From assembly GCA_965226245.1 (NCBI GenBank), contig CBDDCL010000015.1:4464001-4528000 (forward strand): DNA of 64,000 nt, written 5' to 3'. This document shows, piece by piece, positions 24,937-34,829 of this stretch. Made by a program: the position numbers and the translations under genes. The notes beneath the pieces are model-generated. The model was given only the letters and a program-made list of their open reading frames with translations, did not search any database and was not told the origin of the DNA. Position 1 is the first letter of the stretch. Every line of letters starts with the position of its first letter. This DNA comes from CBDCYS01 sp965226245 (GTDB lineage Bacteria; Acidobacteriota; Terriglobia; Bryobacterales; UBA6623).

Positions 24937-26010
24937 ATGAAACGACTGCCATTACTACTAGCGCTGGGGGTTTGCCTCGGCTTACTGAGCCATTGCGGCG
25001 GGGACAGCGACACACAACCCGAAAGCTCTTCACCCGAAACCGCGCCGCTTCCACCGCAAACCTCGCCGCGGGTCTACGTTACCAACGAGGCGTCCGGGGA
25101 CATGAGCGTCATCGACTCCGCCACGAACGAAGTGATCGCGACGGTTCCGCTGGGTAAGCGGCCCCGCGGCATACAGATCAGCCCGGACAAGAAAACGATC
25201 TACATCGCTCTCAGCGGTTCTCCCTTTGGCGGGCCCGATGTCGACAGAGATACTCTGCCTCCCGCCGATAAGACCGCCGACGGGATCGGCGTCTTCGACA
25301 TCGAGCAGAACAAGCTCATCAAGATACTCGACGGAGGCTCCGATCCCGAGCAGATGGCCGTGAGCGCCGATGGGACGAAACTCTACATCGCCAACGAGGA
25401 CGTGGGGCTGGCGAGCATCGTCGATATTGCCGCCAACAAAGTCATCAAAACGATCCCGGTCGGCGACGAGCCCGAAGGCGTGGGAATCAGCCCCGACGGG
25501 AAAACGGTCTATGTCACTTCCGAAGACGACGCCGAAATTTTCGTCATCGACACGGAAACCGACACTCTCACGAAGAGCTTCAAAGTGGGACTGAGGCCCC
25601 GTGTCGTTGCCTTTTTGCCGGACGGCTCGCGGGCCTATATCACGGCGGAAAGAGGGGAGTCCATAGCGGTCGTCGATACGGCCAACCACGAGGTGATCGA
25701 AACGATCCAAGTGACCGGGAGCCCGGCAAGACCGATGGGCATCGCCGTCGCGCCGGATGGCAAGCAGATCTTCGTCACCATGGGCCGTGGTAAGACGGTT
25801 GTGGTAATTGACACCGCCACGAACGAGGTCGCCGGCTCCTTTGAAGTCGGCTTGCGTCCTTGGGGCATTGCCATCACTCCTGATGGCAAGACTCTCTACA
25901 CCGCGAATGGCCCCTCGAACGACGTCTCGGTTGTCGATGTCGAGACCCGGAAGGTGGTAAAGAAAATCCAGGCAGGGGAGCGCCCCTGGGGAGTTGCCAT
26001 TCTGCCATAG
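24937..26010 (+). CDS. YVTN-type beta-propeller lipoprotein
   Basis: The product (357 aa) has a lipoprotein signal peptide (LLLALGVCLGLLSHC) and seven propeller blades with the YVTN pattern: RVYVTNEASGDMSVIDSATN, GKRPRGIQISPDKKTIYIAL, PDGKTVYVTSEDDAEIFVID and the last blade LYTANGPSNDVSVVDVETRK. Such secreted propellers bind ligands or partners, and their enzymatic role is usually unknown. It ends 50 bp before an IS256 remnant. Confidence 0.9.
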   Translation: MKRLPLLLALGVCLGLLSHCGGDSDTQPESSSPETAPLPPQTSPRVYVTNEASGDMSVIDSATNEVIATVPLGKRPRGIQISPDKKTIYIALSGSPFGGPDVDRDTLPPADKTADGIGVFDIEQNKLIKILDGGSDPEQMAVSADGTKLYIANEDVGLASIVDIAANKVIKTIPVGDEPEGVGISPDGKTVYVTSEDDAEIFVIDTETDTLTKSFKVGLRPRVVAFLPDGSRAYITAERGESIAVVDTANHEVIETIQVTGSPARPMGIAVAPDGKQIFVTMGRGKTVVVIDTATNEVAGSFEVGLRPWGIAITPDGKTLYTANGPSNDVSVVDVETRKVVKKIQAGERPWGVAILP

Positions 26011-26059
26011 CGCACACCTGCTTGCGTTACCAGAAAGGCTGGCTCGGACTCGCTGTCGC

Positions 26060-26240
26060 CGTTGCGCCCGTCCAAATTTCACGCTGCCCTTGTTCGTTGA
26101 ACCCCGAGACCAGTCAGCACGGCCTCGCTGACGATTCCGCCTTGCGGGCGTAGTTTTTCCTATCGCGCATCGATCATCAGATGGGCGTGTACTCCTGCTG
26201 ATCCAGACGCCGCTCGCGGAACGCCGATCACTATTTCATT
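26060..26240 (-). pseudogene. IS256-family transposase remnant
   Basis: Minus-strand reading gives FRERRLDQQEY, then in a shifted frame HLMIDAR-stop-EKLRPQGGIVSEAVLTGLGV, and after another shift GVNEQGQREIW. This matches the IS256/Mutator-type segment around DARYEKVRxGGxVxxxAVLxAxGVNxxGxREIL. Frameshifts and a stop show it is a decayed remnant. Confidence 0.55.
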
Positions 26241-26638
26241 TCAAGATCCGTCCGCTCAGTCACAAACCTTTTCCTCAATTGTTTTCAACGACTTAATCCC
26301 GAGTGGCTCCCCAGTAGCGGCCCGTTCTTGCACGGTCGTGCCGCCAGCGGCAGTGGCAGCAATGCGAACGTATCCTGTTCGAAAAAGGCCGGTTTACACC
26401 ACGTTTTTAGGACTTCTTGCCACAGGCCGCTCATCGCCTCAAATCGCAAGCTACTGAAAACAAATCCTTTAGACGTCAACCTCACGGCGAGACGGCCAAA
26501 ATGAGCCGATAATCTGATCAGCCTGTGCACAATCACGCAAAATAAAGGGACAAGCCAGTTCGTAACGTCTCATCCGCACAGTGCGGAAGTATCTGAAAGG
26601 AGGCATTGGGTTTATATCATGAAGTTTTAAATGATTAC
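26241..26638. other. Stretch without recognised gene
   Basis: About 400 bases before the response regulator promoter. A minus-strand ORF of 83 codons (26536 to 26285) might be another decayed transposase tail but has no clear motif. The last 100 bases become AT-rich. Confidence 0.4.
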
Positions 26639-26667
26639 TTTACATTTCTTGATGGAAATGTTACGAT
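26639..26667 (+). promoter_or_regulatory. Candidate promoter of the response regulator
   Basis: TTTACA (26639-26644), a 17-base spacer and TACGAT (26662-26667) lie in an AT-rich stretch 60 bp before the ATG at 26728. Confidence 0.45.
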
Positions 26668-26727
26668 CAATCGGGATAAAAATGTATTTATGATTCCAAT
26701 GCCCGCTGACTGCTAAGAAGAGGCAAC

Positions 26728-27456
26728 ATGCACATCCGACAAGCTGCCCGCCGGATGATCCTCGTTGTGGATGACGATGAGATGATCCGCCGAGTCGTTG
26801 GGCTCGTGCTGCAAAGAGAGGACTATCGCGTGGCCCTCGCGTCTACTGCCCAAGAGGCGATCGAGTCGGCGACCAACGAATCGCCTTCCTTGATCATTCT
26901 TGACCTCTCGCTTCCGGACAAGAGTGGATTGGAGCTGTGCCGGGAGCTGCGTTCTCGGTACCAGGGCCCGATCGTCATCTTATCCGGAAACGGTGAAGAA
27001 TTGATGGTGATCGATGCTCTTGACGCTGGAGCGGATGACTACTTGACCAAGCCCTTTCGTCCTAGTGAGCTACTGGCTCGTATACGCGCGCTGTTCCGGC
27101 GGTATCAATCCCGTCAGAATGGCCCTAGCGTGATCGAAGCCGGTGATTTCCAACTCGACTTGGCCCGGCGAAGGGTGGTATTAGAAGGACGAGAGATCCG
27201 GCCCACGCGAACCGAGTTCGAGATCCTGATCCTGTTGGCTCAGAACTTGGAACACGTGGTGACTTCGAAAATGATTCTCGATCGTGTTTGGGGACCCACG
27301 CGCGGGGACTATATGCAAACCTTGCGGGTGCACATGGGGCACCTTCGCAAGAAGATCGAGCCTGATCCGAGATCGCCGAAGTACATACTGACCGAGCCCA
27401 GCGTCGGGTACCGCTTGGCGGTTCCGCAACCCGTCCTCCATAGCGTTGCAAGCTAA
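26728..27456 (+). CDS. OmpR/PhoB-family response regulator
   Basis: The product (242 aa) has a receiver domain: acidic pocket VVDDDEM, phospho-acceptor D59 (LIILDLSLPD), and K108 (DDYLTKPF). The C-terminal winged helix contains RRVVLEGREIRPTRTEFEIL, HVVTSKMILDRVWG and TLRVHMGHLRKKIE, the OmpR DNA-binding type. It overlaps by 4 bases the convergent methyltransferase gene. No histidine kinase is encoded next to it, so its sensor is elsewhere. Confidence 0.95.
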   Translation: MHIRQAARRMILVVDDDEMIRRVVGLVLQREDYRVALASTAQEAIESATNESPSLIILDLSLPDKSGLELCRELRSRYQGPIVILSGNGEELMVIDALDAGADDYLTKPFRPSELLARIRALFRRYQSRQNGPSVIEAGDFQLDLARRRVVLEGREIRPTRTEFEILILLAQNLEHVVTSKMILDRVWGPTRGDYMQTLRVHMGHLRKKIEPDPRSPKYILTEPSVGYRLAVPQPVLHSVAS

Positions 27457-28244
27457 GCTGTCTTCTCGCCGGAAGGTACGCGAAGCTGAATGCAAACTTC
27501 GTTGCCGAAGGCCGGGAAGATTGCCGCCAGAAACTGGTTGAGGCGGACCCACGCTTGGTAGTTTTCCAGGCGGCTGCCGGTCCAGCGAAGGATATGCGAA
27601 CCGGCGAAGACCTCCACTTCGAGTCCGAGCTGGGCGGCCAGCCGTTTCCACATTCGCGGATGGAAGGCGGTGACGTGCTGCCCAAGCTTCCGTTTTCCCG
27701 CCTGCAGTTCACGGTTGTAGCGCCGCTGATAGTATGCCGCCACGGGCTTCGGCAGCACCGGAGAGCCCACCAGCAAGACTCCGCCCGGTCTTAGAACCCG
27801 GATCACTTCGCCGAGTGTGTCTTGCGGGTTCCTGAGGTGCTCGAGGATATGTGAGCACACGATGATGTCAGCCGAGTCGCCGGCAAGTGGTATTGACTGC
27901 TCGAGATTGCATTCGTGAAGTTCGTCATACCCGGCGAGCACCACGTACTGATTAGCGACGTTGCGGTCTAGTCCGATCCAGCGGGCGTCAGGCAGGGGCG
28001 GTGCAAGACTTCTCAGCAATCCAATTTCAGAACCGATGTCGACAATCGTGGGCCCCCGGCCAAGGCGCCGAGCCTCAGCGAGAATCCCTTGATAAACCCA
28101 CCAGTAGCGCAGCACCCGGAAGGGGTACTTCGTCCGCTTGGCGCCTTCTCGCAGCGGAAGCGCCTCCATCGGCGCGTGAAAATCTTCCATTGGAGCCAGT
28201 GGCCACGAAAGCAGTTGAAATCGGCGGCTGGCTCTTTGTTCCAT
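27453..28244 (-). CDS. Class I SAM-dependent methyltransferase
   Basis: The product (263 aa) has the Rossmann methyltransferase motif I-like segment TIVDIGSEIGLLRSL, motif II WIGLDRNVANQYV, and the DIIVCSHILEHLRNPQD and EVIRVLRPGGVLLVGSP segments typical of class I methyltransferases (SmtA-like). The family acts on small molecules or lipids; the substrate is not known. Confidence 0.88.
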   Translation of the reverse strand: MEQRASRRFQLLSWPLAPMEDFHAPMEALPLREGAKRTKYPFRVLRYWWVYQGILAEARRLGRGPTIVDIGSEIGLLRSLAPPLPDARWIGLDRNVANQYVVLAGYDELHECNLEQSIPLAGDSADIIVCSHILEHLRNPQDTLGEVIRVLRPGGVLLVGSPVLPKPVAAYYQRRYNRELQAGKRKLGQHVTAFHPRMWKRLAAQLGLEVEVFAGSHILRWTGSRLENYQAWVRLNQFLAAIFPAFGNEVCIQLRVPSGEKTA

Positions 28245-28334
28245 AAATCGTGTCCGATTCCCAAATCAGGAAATTCCTAAACGTGACAGCAAGCACGTCC
28301 AGGGGGACCTCCGATTCTAGCCCGCATTAGCCGT

Positions 28335-28652
28335 TCACCGACGGGATTGCCGGCGCGCGGCTCTTGAGCTGATGATTTCGGCGCTTGGTCCTTCAGCCAT
28401 CTTCAGCAACGCCTTGCCCAAGGGAAAACAGCACACGGTTGTCCGGCTGATTCCGAACTGCTTGGCGATCGTTCCCAATGAATCGCCCCGTCTACGCATC
28501 TGTACGAGCTTCTTACGATCGGAACACCTTCTTGGGCGCCCCAGTTGCTTGCCCTGAGCGCACGCTAACCCGGCGATGGTGCTCTCGCTGATCTTGACTA
28601 GTTCCTGCTTCGCCAGAGCGGCCATGATCGAAATGATGGCGTCCTTGAACAC
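28335..28652 (-). pseudogene. Serine recombinase (resolvase/invertase), C-terminal fragment
   Basis: Residues AIISIMAALAKQELVKISES, TIAGLACAQGKQLGRPRR and DSLGTIAKQFGISRTTVCCF are the helix E and HTH of a Hin/resolvase-type recombinase. The N-terminal catalytic-serine domain is absent: homology stops at 28652, and upstream of it is unrelated sequence. It is a 5'-truncated remnant. Confidence 0.75.
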
Positions 28653-28954
28653 TCAGGGTCGATGGCTAGTCTTTGGCTATGCTGCATGGAAGTCCTTGAA
28701 GGGCGGATGGCACGTTCCTATCCACCTAGCTCAGAGCGTTCTGGGCTCAGTGCCCTCGAGATCAAAGCTTATCGATGCCGTTTATGAGATAGGTTCTAGA
28801 GTCTTCGGCCTTGTAGACGACACCCATGAGGGTCTCGTTTTTTGCGGCGGATGACCGAGCGTATATGATGCGCTCGGTTCAGGAGGCTACTCAAGAAGGA
28901 ATCCCGCGAAACCCTCTTGGCTCCGCCTGGATCTGGAACCTGGACCAGCGGGAA
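28653..28954. other. Stretch without recognised gene
   Basis: About 300 bases between the recombinase remnant and the next methyltransferase. Short ORFs only; nothing recognised. Confidence 0.4.
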
Positions 28955-29662
28955 CTAACGTCTTCGGAGACCCTCGAACCAGGCATTGGCTTCGGCGGCT
29001 TTGCACCACATCTGCAGGCGGCCGGGCTTGAAATACCAAAGCCAGAAATACTGCTCCCCGGCGCCCTCGCCGCGCATGAATTCGAACCCGTTACGCTCGG
29101 CCAGTTCTGCCGCGAGGGACCGTGAGATCGGCGCCCCCAGCCAGGTGTCTTGTTCTGTCGCAGTGACTTTCGAGCTTCCTTGCACCTGAAATTTGAACAG
29201 GCTGCCAGGGCGCAGAACGCGCTGCACCTCACGAATATAATTCTCGATGATCGCCTGACTCGGGATGTGCTGAAAGACGATGAAGCTGAAGGCAAAGTCG
29301 AAACGGAGGTCGCCCAGCACCTGCAAATCCGCGCCGTTGTTTTGATGCAGATGGGCATTGGGAACGCCGCTGAGCAGCTCACGGCCCCGCGCAACCATCT
29401 CGCCGCTGACATCCACGCCGTGCACTTCGCCGAAGATACGGGCCAGTGCGCGGGTCATGCGTCCGGCGCCGCAGCCGATCTCGAGGACCCTCATCTTGGC
29501 CGCCGGGCGGCCGCGGCGGATCTCGTCCATATCGGGCCGGATGATTTCCCCGACCGACTGTTCGCCGGAGGCGTAAAACTCGGCCGGGTCCCAGTCGTCT
29601 TTCGATGAGGCGATGTAATAAAAGGCGTTTTCGCGCGCCCGATGGTCCCAATCGGTCCGCAT
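28955..29662 (-). CDS. Class I SAM-dependent methyltransferase
   Basis: I choose ATG 29662 (MRTDWDHRARENAFYYIASS), a common start of this family; TTG 29707 would add 15 residues. The motifs are MRVLEIGCGAGRMTRALARI (motif I), VHGVDVSGEMVARGRELL (acidic residue for SAM ribose) and FDFAFSFIVFQHIPSQAII. The remaining domain is a small-molecule methyltransferase fold of unknown substrate. The long-hairpin repeat H1 sits 150 bp upstream. Confidence 0.88.
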   Translation of the reverse strand: MRTDWDHRARENAFYYIASSKDDWDPAEFYASGEQSVGEIIRPDMDEIRRGRPAAKMRVLEIGCGAGRMTRALARIFGEVHGVDVSGEMVARGRELLSGVPNAHLHQNNGADLQVLGDLRFDFAFSFIVFQHIPSQAIIENYIREVQRVLRPGSLFKFQVQGSSKVTATEQDTWLGAPISRSLAAELAERNGFEFMRGEGAGEQYFWLWYFKPGRLQMWCKAAEANAWFEGLRRR

Positions 29663-29796
29663 CTTTTGCTGGGTGGCGGGTTTCCACGCTGGCCGCTTCA
29701 AGTGCAACTTTCAAGTCCTCCCGAGACAAATAATTCTCGCATCTTCTCGGGGCTGGCGGGTTTGGATGGCCGCGGAGGCGCCATGGAAGAGTTGGC

Positions 29797-29953
29797 CAAA
29801 GATATTTGCTGGCGAGCTTTCGTGAACAGAGCCGCAGCCCGCAAGAGTGCGGTCGAGAGTGGGGGGCGCGCCGGCCATCCCATTGGGCCTCGGTCACTGC
29901 GAGACTGGACCGCACCCTTGCGGGCTGCGGCTCTGTTTACGAAAGCTCGCCAG
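29797..29953. repeat. Long-hairpin repeat H1
   Basis: CTGGCGAGCTTTCGTGAACA (29809) runs into GAGCCGCAGCCCGCAAG and is mirrored by CTTGCGGGCTGCGGCTC and ACGAAAGCTCGCCAG (to 29953), giving a near-perfect stem of about 46 bp around a ~50-base loop. CCAAAGATATTTG precedes it, as in copy H2 at 42884. Confidence 0.75.
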
Positions 29954-30020
29954 AAGAAGAGGTTTCTACTTTGCCAGCGTCATCAGAGGGAAGCGCGGTT
30001 GCTAGGATGGACTCCAAACG

Positions 30021-30731
30021 ATGGATTTCATCGAGGATTCGCTGGGCGTCATTCGCCTTCTCCGCTGGCAGGGCCTTCGGTGGCTGGTGCATGGCTGGAC
30101 CAGCCGGGCAGCCGGTGACTTTCGGCGGCTTCCGGCGCGGGATGAGTTGAACAGGCGGTTGGGAGTCACGGGAATGGAGCTGTGGATGCCGCGCCAGGTG
30201 CATTCGAACCGGTTGCACGTCGCGGGCGAAAGCGTGGCGCCCGCGCGGGGTGAGGCCGATGGCATGCTGAGCGATCAGGAGGGCTCCTTGCTCGGCGTTC
30301 GCACGGCGGATTGTCTGGCCTTGCTGTTCGTCGATCGCCGGCGGCGGGCGGTTGCGGCGGTTCACGCGGGCTGGCGCGGCACGGTGCAAGGAATCGCGGC
30401 AAATGCCGTTGAGCGGATGCGCGGGGAGTTCGGCTCAGTCCCGGAGGAAATGGAGGCGGCGATCGGTCCGGGTATCGGCCCGTGCTGCTTCGAGGTCGGA
30501 AGTGAAGTCGCCGAGCAGTTCGACCCGGGCGTCGTTGCCGGCCGAGAAAAACCCCGCGTTGACCTGGGCGCGGCCAATCGCCGGCAGTTGCTGGAGGCCG
30601 GAATCCCCGGGGAAAGAATTTGGAGCAGCAACTTGTGCACGCACTGCTCGCCCGAACAGTTTTTTTCGCACCGGCGTGACGGCGACAGCGCCGGCCGCAT
30701 GCTGGCGGTGATCGGGGTGAGGGCCAGGTGA
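30021..30731 (+). CDS. pgeF: Peptidoglycan editing factor PgeF
   Basis: The 236-residue product has the family's metal-site motifs: MPRQVHSNRL (His), VRTADCLALLFVDRRRRAVA (Cys) and VHAGWRGTVQGI (His), with the C-terminal PEQFFSHRRDGDSAGRMLAV. PgeF/YfiH edits wrongly incorporated L-Ser in the peptidoglycan precursor UDP-MurNAc-tripeptide stage and was previously annotated as laccase. No operon partner; standalone. Confidence 0.95.
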   Translation: MDFIEDSLGVIRLLRWQGLRWLVHGWTSRAAGDFRRLPARDELNRRLGVTGMELWMPRQVHSNRLHVAGESVAPARGEADGMLSDQEGSLLGVRTADCLALLFVDRRRRAVAAVHAGWRGTVQGIAANAVERMRGEFGSVPEEMEAAIGPGIGPCCFEVGSEVAEQFDPGVVAGREKPRVDLGAANRRQLLEAGIPGERIWSSNLCTHCSPEQFFSHRRDGDSAGRMLAVIGVRAR

Positions 30732-31054
30732 ATGGGGGAACTTCACGGTCCTCATTCCTGCGTGGCAATTTCGGGAGAGGGACGCGTTGTACATTGGCGG
30801 CTCTGCGACGACCGCCGTGCCTGCCAAATCGGATGGGTCCTTAAGGACATCTACTGGTCTGTCTTTTGGCGGCGCTACAGCGGCTCTGACCTGCTCGGGC
30901 GCAAGACCTGCCGCTGCGGGCGAAGCGGCACGCTCAGTTCCCAGGAGTAGTTGTTGAAAACGATGCCAAGCGGAAAATGCACGACAGACAATGACGATAG
31001 AGGTACCTGACATGTTATACAGGCTGGTCGGACGTCTCCGCCGATTGGTGTGTG
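30732..31054. other. Stretch without recognised gene
   Basis: About 320 bases between pgeF and the next IS630 copy. An ORF (30732-30950, 72 codons) has no family pattern and its upstream context is only the pgeF stop. Confidence 0.4.
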
Positions 31055-32339
31055 ACTAGTATAACGTTTCATTAAAACATAACCATAGGACAATGTTTTT
31101 TGCTAGACTGGTTGCATGGCAGGAAAATCGAAGCGTCCCCCACTGGTTCTCACTCCCGAAGAGGTGCAACATCTGAAGCGGCTGCGTCGTTCCCGCAAGG
31201 CTCCGGCTCGGGAGGTGCAACGCGCCGAGATTCTGTGGCGTTATCATGGCGGCGAGACCATCGCCGAGATTATGCGGGCCGTGAAGATGACCCGCAAGAG
31301 CGTTGCCAAATGGATCGAGCGAGCCCTCGCCATGGGGGTGGAAGCGGCCCTCAAGGACGCCTATCATCGTCCCTACGAGCCCCGCATTAGCGAAGAGGCC
31401 AAGGCCTGGGTGGTGCACTTGGCCTGCTGCAAACCCAAGGAACTGGGATACGCCGCCGAGTTGTGGACCCGCAGCGCGCTCGCGCGGCACGTCCGCCAGC
31501 ATGCCGTGGAAGCGGGCTATCCGGCCCTGGCCCAAGCGGCTAAAGCGACGGTTCACCGGATTCTGGCCGCCCAGCCGCTGCATCCGGAGAAGGTGAAATA
31601 CTACCTGGAGCGCCGCGACCCGGATTTCGAGTCCAAGATGCGGCAGGTGCTGCTGGTCTACCGCGAGGTGGCGCTGCAAAATGAAAGCTCTGGCGAGGGC
31701 GGCCCCTCGCCGGGCGTGATCACGGTTTCGGTGGACGAAAAGCCCGGCGTGCAAGCGATCGCCAACACCGCGCCGGACCTGCCGCCGGTGCCGGGGCGGC
31801 ATCCTTGTGTGGCCCGCGATCACGAATACAAACGTCTGGGGACTTGCTCGATTCTGGCGGCGCTGGACTTGCACGACGGCCGCGTGACGGCGCGGGTGGA
31901 GCGGCGCCACCGCAGCCGGGAATTCATCTTATTGCTGAAGGATCTGGACCAAACCTACCCGGCCGAATGCACCATCCGATTGATCTTGGACATTCTGGCG
32001 GCGCTGGACTTGCACACGGCCGCGTTCCGCTCACATTGCTATCTGGACCAAAGCCGAAGACATCCGAAGGCTCCTATTTGGCGACGCGTCCGAACCGCTT
32101 CAAATACGTACATACGCCCACCCACGGGTCTTGGCTCAACATTGTCGAGACCCTGTTTGGGAAGATGGCGCGCACCTTTCTCAAGGGCATTCGAGTGGAG
32201 TCCTGGGCGGAGCTTCGAGAACGAATCCTGCTGGGAATCGCGGAGATCAATGCCGCTCCAGTCGTTCACCGCTGGGGCAAGTTCGAGGCGCTCGAGGCCG
32301 CCTGAGATGGTGTATCTTTTAATGAAACGATATACTAGT
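31055..32339 (+). mobile_element. IS630-family element with internal rearrangement
   Basis: ACTAGTATAACGTTTCATTA (31055) and its inverted near-copy (32320-32339) bound the element; about 26 of 28 terminal bases pair. Inside, a segment of the transposase is duplicated and the frame is broken, so the copy is inactive. The ends contain the palindrome ACTAGT. Confidence 0.75.
31116..32305 (+). pseudogene. IS630-family transposase, disrupted
   Basis: The N-terminal frame (31116 on) encodes an HTH (MTRKSVAKWIERALAMGVEA), and VITVSVDEKPGVQAIANTAP with the first catalytic Asp. After CTIRLILD the sequence turns into a copy of an upstream segment (ATTCTGGCGGCGCTGGACTT at 31854 and 31993) and the frame shifts. 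The end of the domain (YLATRPNRFKYVHTPTHGSW, LNIVETLFGKMARTFLKGIR) is read in another frame to 32305. The expected LDNHSAH catalytic segment has been lost. Confidence 0.8.
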
Positions 32340-32854
32340 ATGGCCGGGACATGGTCGAATTGCACTCCTGGCCGGATTTCTAGCTGTTTCCGCGGGAGCC
32401 CTGATACCAGGTGCTACTGACCCCATCAAAACCATCTGGGTCAAGATTAGTTATTTGGTCTCCCCAGAATGTATGGGCGCTCCAGGTAACCCTTCATCAA
32501 ACGGCTGCGGACCCCCCACGACGCCCCCCAGCTGGCAGTAGGACGCGATGCCACTATACCGACAGCTTCATCAGCCATAGCAACCTCACCCTACGTTGGC
32601 TGTCAACGCACTTTTGGCGCACGACCAGCAATCCCAGGCCGTGTCAAGGGGGGAGTATACCCTAAGGGTCAGGAAGGCTTACGGCGAATAGCTGAGAAAA
32701 AAAAGTTACCATCGTACGGCTGCAAATGAACCGATTAGTTCATTGATACTTCCTCGGAACCGGCGCATATTGGTAGCAGCGCTAGATGCTTGCAAGAATG
32801 CCACAAAGTCAGACCGACCAAAGTCTCTCACGAGCAGCCCGAAGCTGAAACCAG
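32340..32854. other. Stretch without recognised gene
   Basis: About 500 bases between the IS630 copy and the membrane-GGDEF-EAL gene. Short ORFs only; a CCCCCC-containing Pro-rich reading has no family pattern. I see nothing definite. Confidence 0.4.
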
Positions 32855-34789
32855 ATGAGTGCCCTCGTTTCCATTTCTATCCTGATTCGTCTCCTCGCGG
32901 CGGGCTGGGCTGCCTTCCTGGTGTGGCGTCACCGGGACTGGCGCCTGGCATTTCTACCGCTGATGCTGCTTCTTATGGTATTGCAGCCGCTGCTGCCAGG
33001 CCTGGGCGAACCAAAATCCCTCATGCTGCAGGTTTCCATCCTGACCGTTATTATAGCCACGATGTTTTACTTCCTTCTGCGCCGTTCTCTGCAACGGCGG
33101 GCGGCGACATTGCTGAGGGTAATGCTCATCTCCATTGTTTTGTACCAAATCATAAACCTCTTGTCAGACGACCCTTTTGACGCCTCGATGCTTTTGCACT
33201 CCGGACTGTCGATGAGTCTCATCGTGTACTTGAACATTGTCTTGTTGGGCCGGATCCTCACCGAGCGACAGTGAGCGGAGGAGCAACTCCGAAAGCAGCT
33301 GAAAAATGATGCTGTTCATGATGCGCTGACCGGACTGCCGAATCGGATTCTGTTTATGGAGAGGCTGCGTTTAGCCCATGCCCGAAAACAACGCCGCAGC
33401 GGCCATTTATTCGCTGTGCTGTTCCTGGACCTGGATCGCTTCAAGCTTGTCAACGACAGCCTCGGACACGCGATTGGAGATCAATTGCTTGTTCAGGCCG
33501 CTGAAAGGATAGGGGCCTGTCTGCGGGATGAAGATATTGTGGCGCGTCTGGGGGGAGATGAGTTCGCGGTTCTGATTGAGGATCTCAAAGAACCTGTTGA
33601 CGCTGAACGCTTCGTCCTCCGGCTCCATGAGCAACTGGCCAAGCCATACCGCCTTGAGGATCGAGAGATAGTCATTACCGCCAGCAGCGGAGTTGCGTTG
33701 AATACGATCGACTATGCACGGCCCGAGGACATGCTCCGGGACGCAGACACGGCTATGTACCAAGCCAAGGCTGCTGGAAAGGGGCGCTACGAAATGTTCG
33801 ACAGCCGTATGCACAAGCAGGCCGTGGCACAGTTGCGACTGGAAGCCGATCTGCACCGAGCCGTTCAGGGCGGGCAACTGGACGTCCACTACCAACCGAT
33901 TGTGGCTCTTGACAGCGGAAAAATTGTTGCTTGTGAGGCGCTGCTGCGCTGGAATCACCCCAGCCTTGGCTGGCTTCGTCCGGCGGAATTCATTGGCTTG
34001 GCGGAAGAAACAGGACTAATCGTGCCAATCGGCGAGTGGGTTTTGCGAACCGCTTGCGCCCAAAACAAGGCTTGGCAGCTGACGGGCTCTCTGCCCCTGA
34101 TAAATGTAGCCGTCAACATTTCCGCCCTCCAATTGCGGCAGCTAGAATTCGTTGACACCGTCTCCCAGATACTAGACCAGACCGGCTTGGACCCCCATTT
34201 TCTGGAACTGGAGCTGACCGAAAGCATCCTTGTGGAAGACTCAGAGGCTGCCGCAAGAACAATCGAGAAATTGGCTTGTTTGGGGGTGCGGTTTGCGATC
34301 GACGATTTTGGAATGGGCTATTCTTCCTTGAATTATCTGCGCCGTTTCCCGCTGCACAGCTTGAAAATCGATCAGGTGTTTATGAGTAGTCTCATCACGG
34401 GAGATCCCAGCAATGTCAAAATCGTCTCGGCGGTGATTTCACTGGCGCATAGTCTAGAACTCGAGGTCACAGCCGAAGGCGTGGAATCCGAAGACCAGTT
34501 GGCATCTCTGCGCTCCCTGCAATGCACAAAAGGCCAGGGACACCTTTTCAGCGTCCCCCTGCCCGTTGAGAAAATCACGAAGCTTTTGCAGGAAAACGCA
34601 TGGGTGGATTTCACCAGGAAGAGCCGTGACCTCACCGTGGAACCGCAGTCCGTCTTTTCGAGCGGGGCTGATCGGGGAAAACAACTGCAAGGCGTTGCCG
34701 GACTGCTCAATCTAGCTGCCGAGGTAAGCGAGGGATCAGGTCTACAAATAAGGAACGGCGCGGTGCGATCCAAGCGAGAGAGGGTATGA
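32855..34789 (+). pseudogene. Membrane GGDEF-EAL protein split by an in-frame TGA
   Basis: From ATG 32855 the frame encodes four to five TM helices (SIPRLLAAGWAAFLVW-type and VLYQIINLLSDDPFDASMLL), then ERQ-stop-AEEQLRKQLKNDAVHDALTG in the same frame: only TGA 33272-33274 separates sensor and GGDEF. The rest has LTGLPNRILF, LFLDLDRFKLVNDSLGHAIG, IVARLGGDEFAVLIE (intact GGDEF), then an EAL domain (KIVACEALLRWNHPSLGWLR, ELELTESILVEDSEAA, IDDFGMGYSSLNYLRRFPLH). A CGA-to-TGA change (Arg in the usual ERQRAEEQL linker) explains the stop. A cyclic-di-GMP turnover enzyme, probably inactivated or an assembly error. Confidence 0.75.
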
Positions 34790-34829
34790 AGGTGTGGACT
34801 CCTGAGCAGCGCCACCGGATCCGTAGCCA

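Noticed and set aside
33266..33300. Second selenocysteine codon (TGA 33272-33274) in the GGDEF-EAL gene
   Set aside because: The position corresponds to a linker Arg (CGA) in homologue-like sequence, not to a redox-active Cys/Sec, and the following hairpin loop is too close to the codon for a bacterial SECIS.
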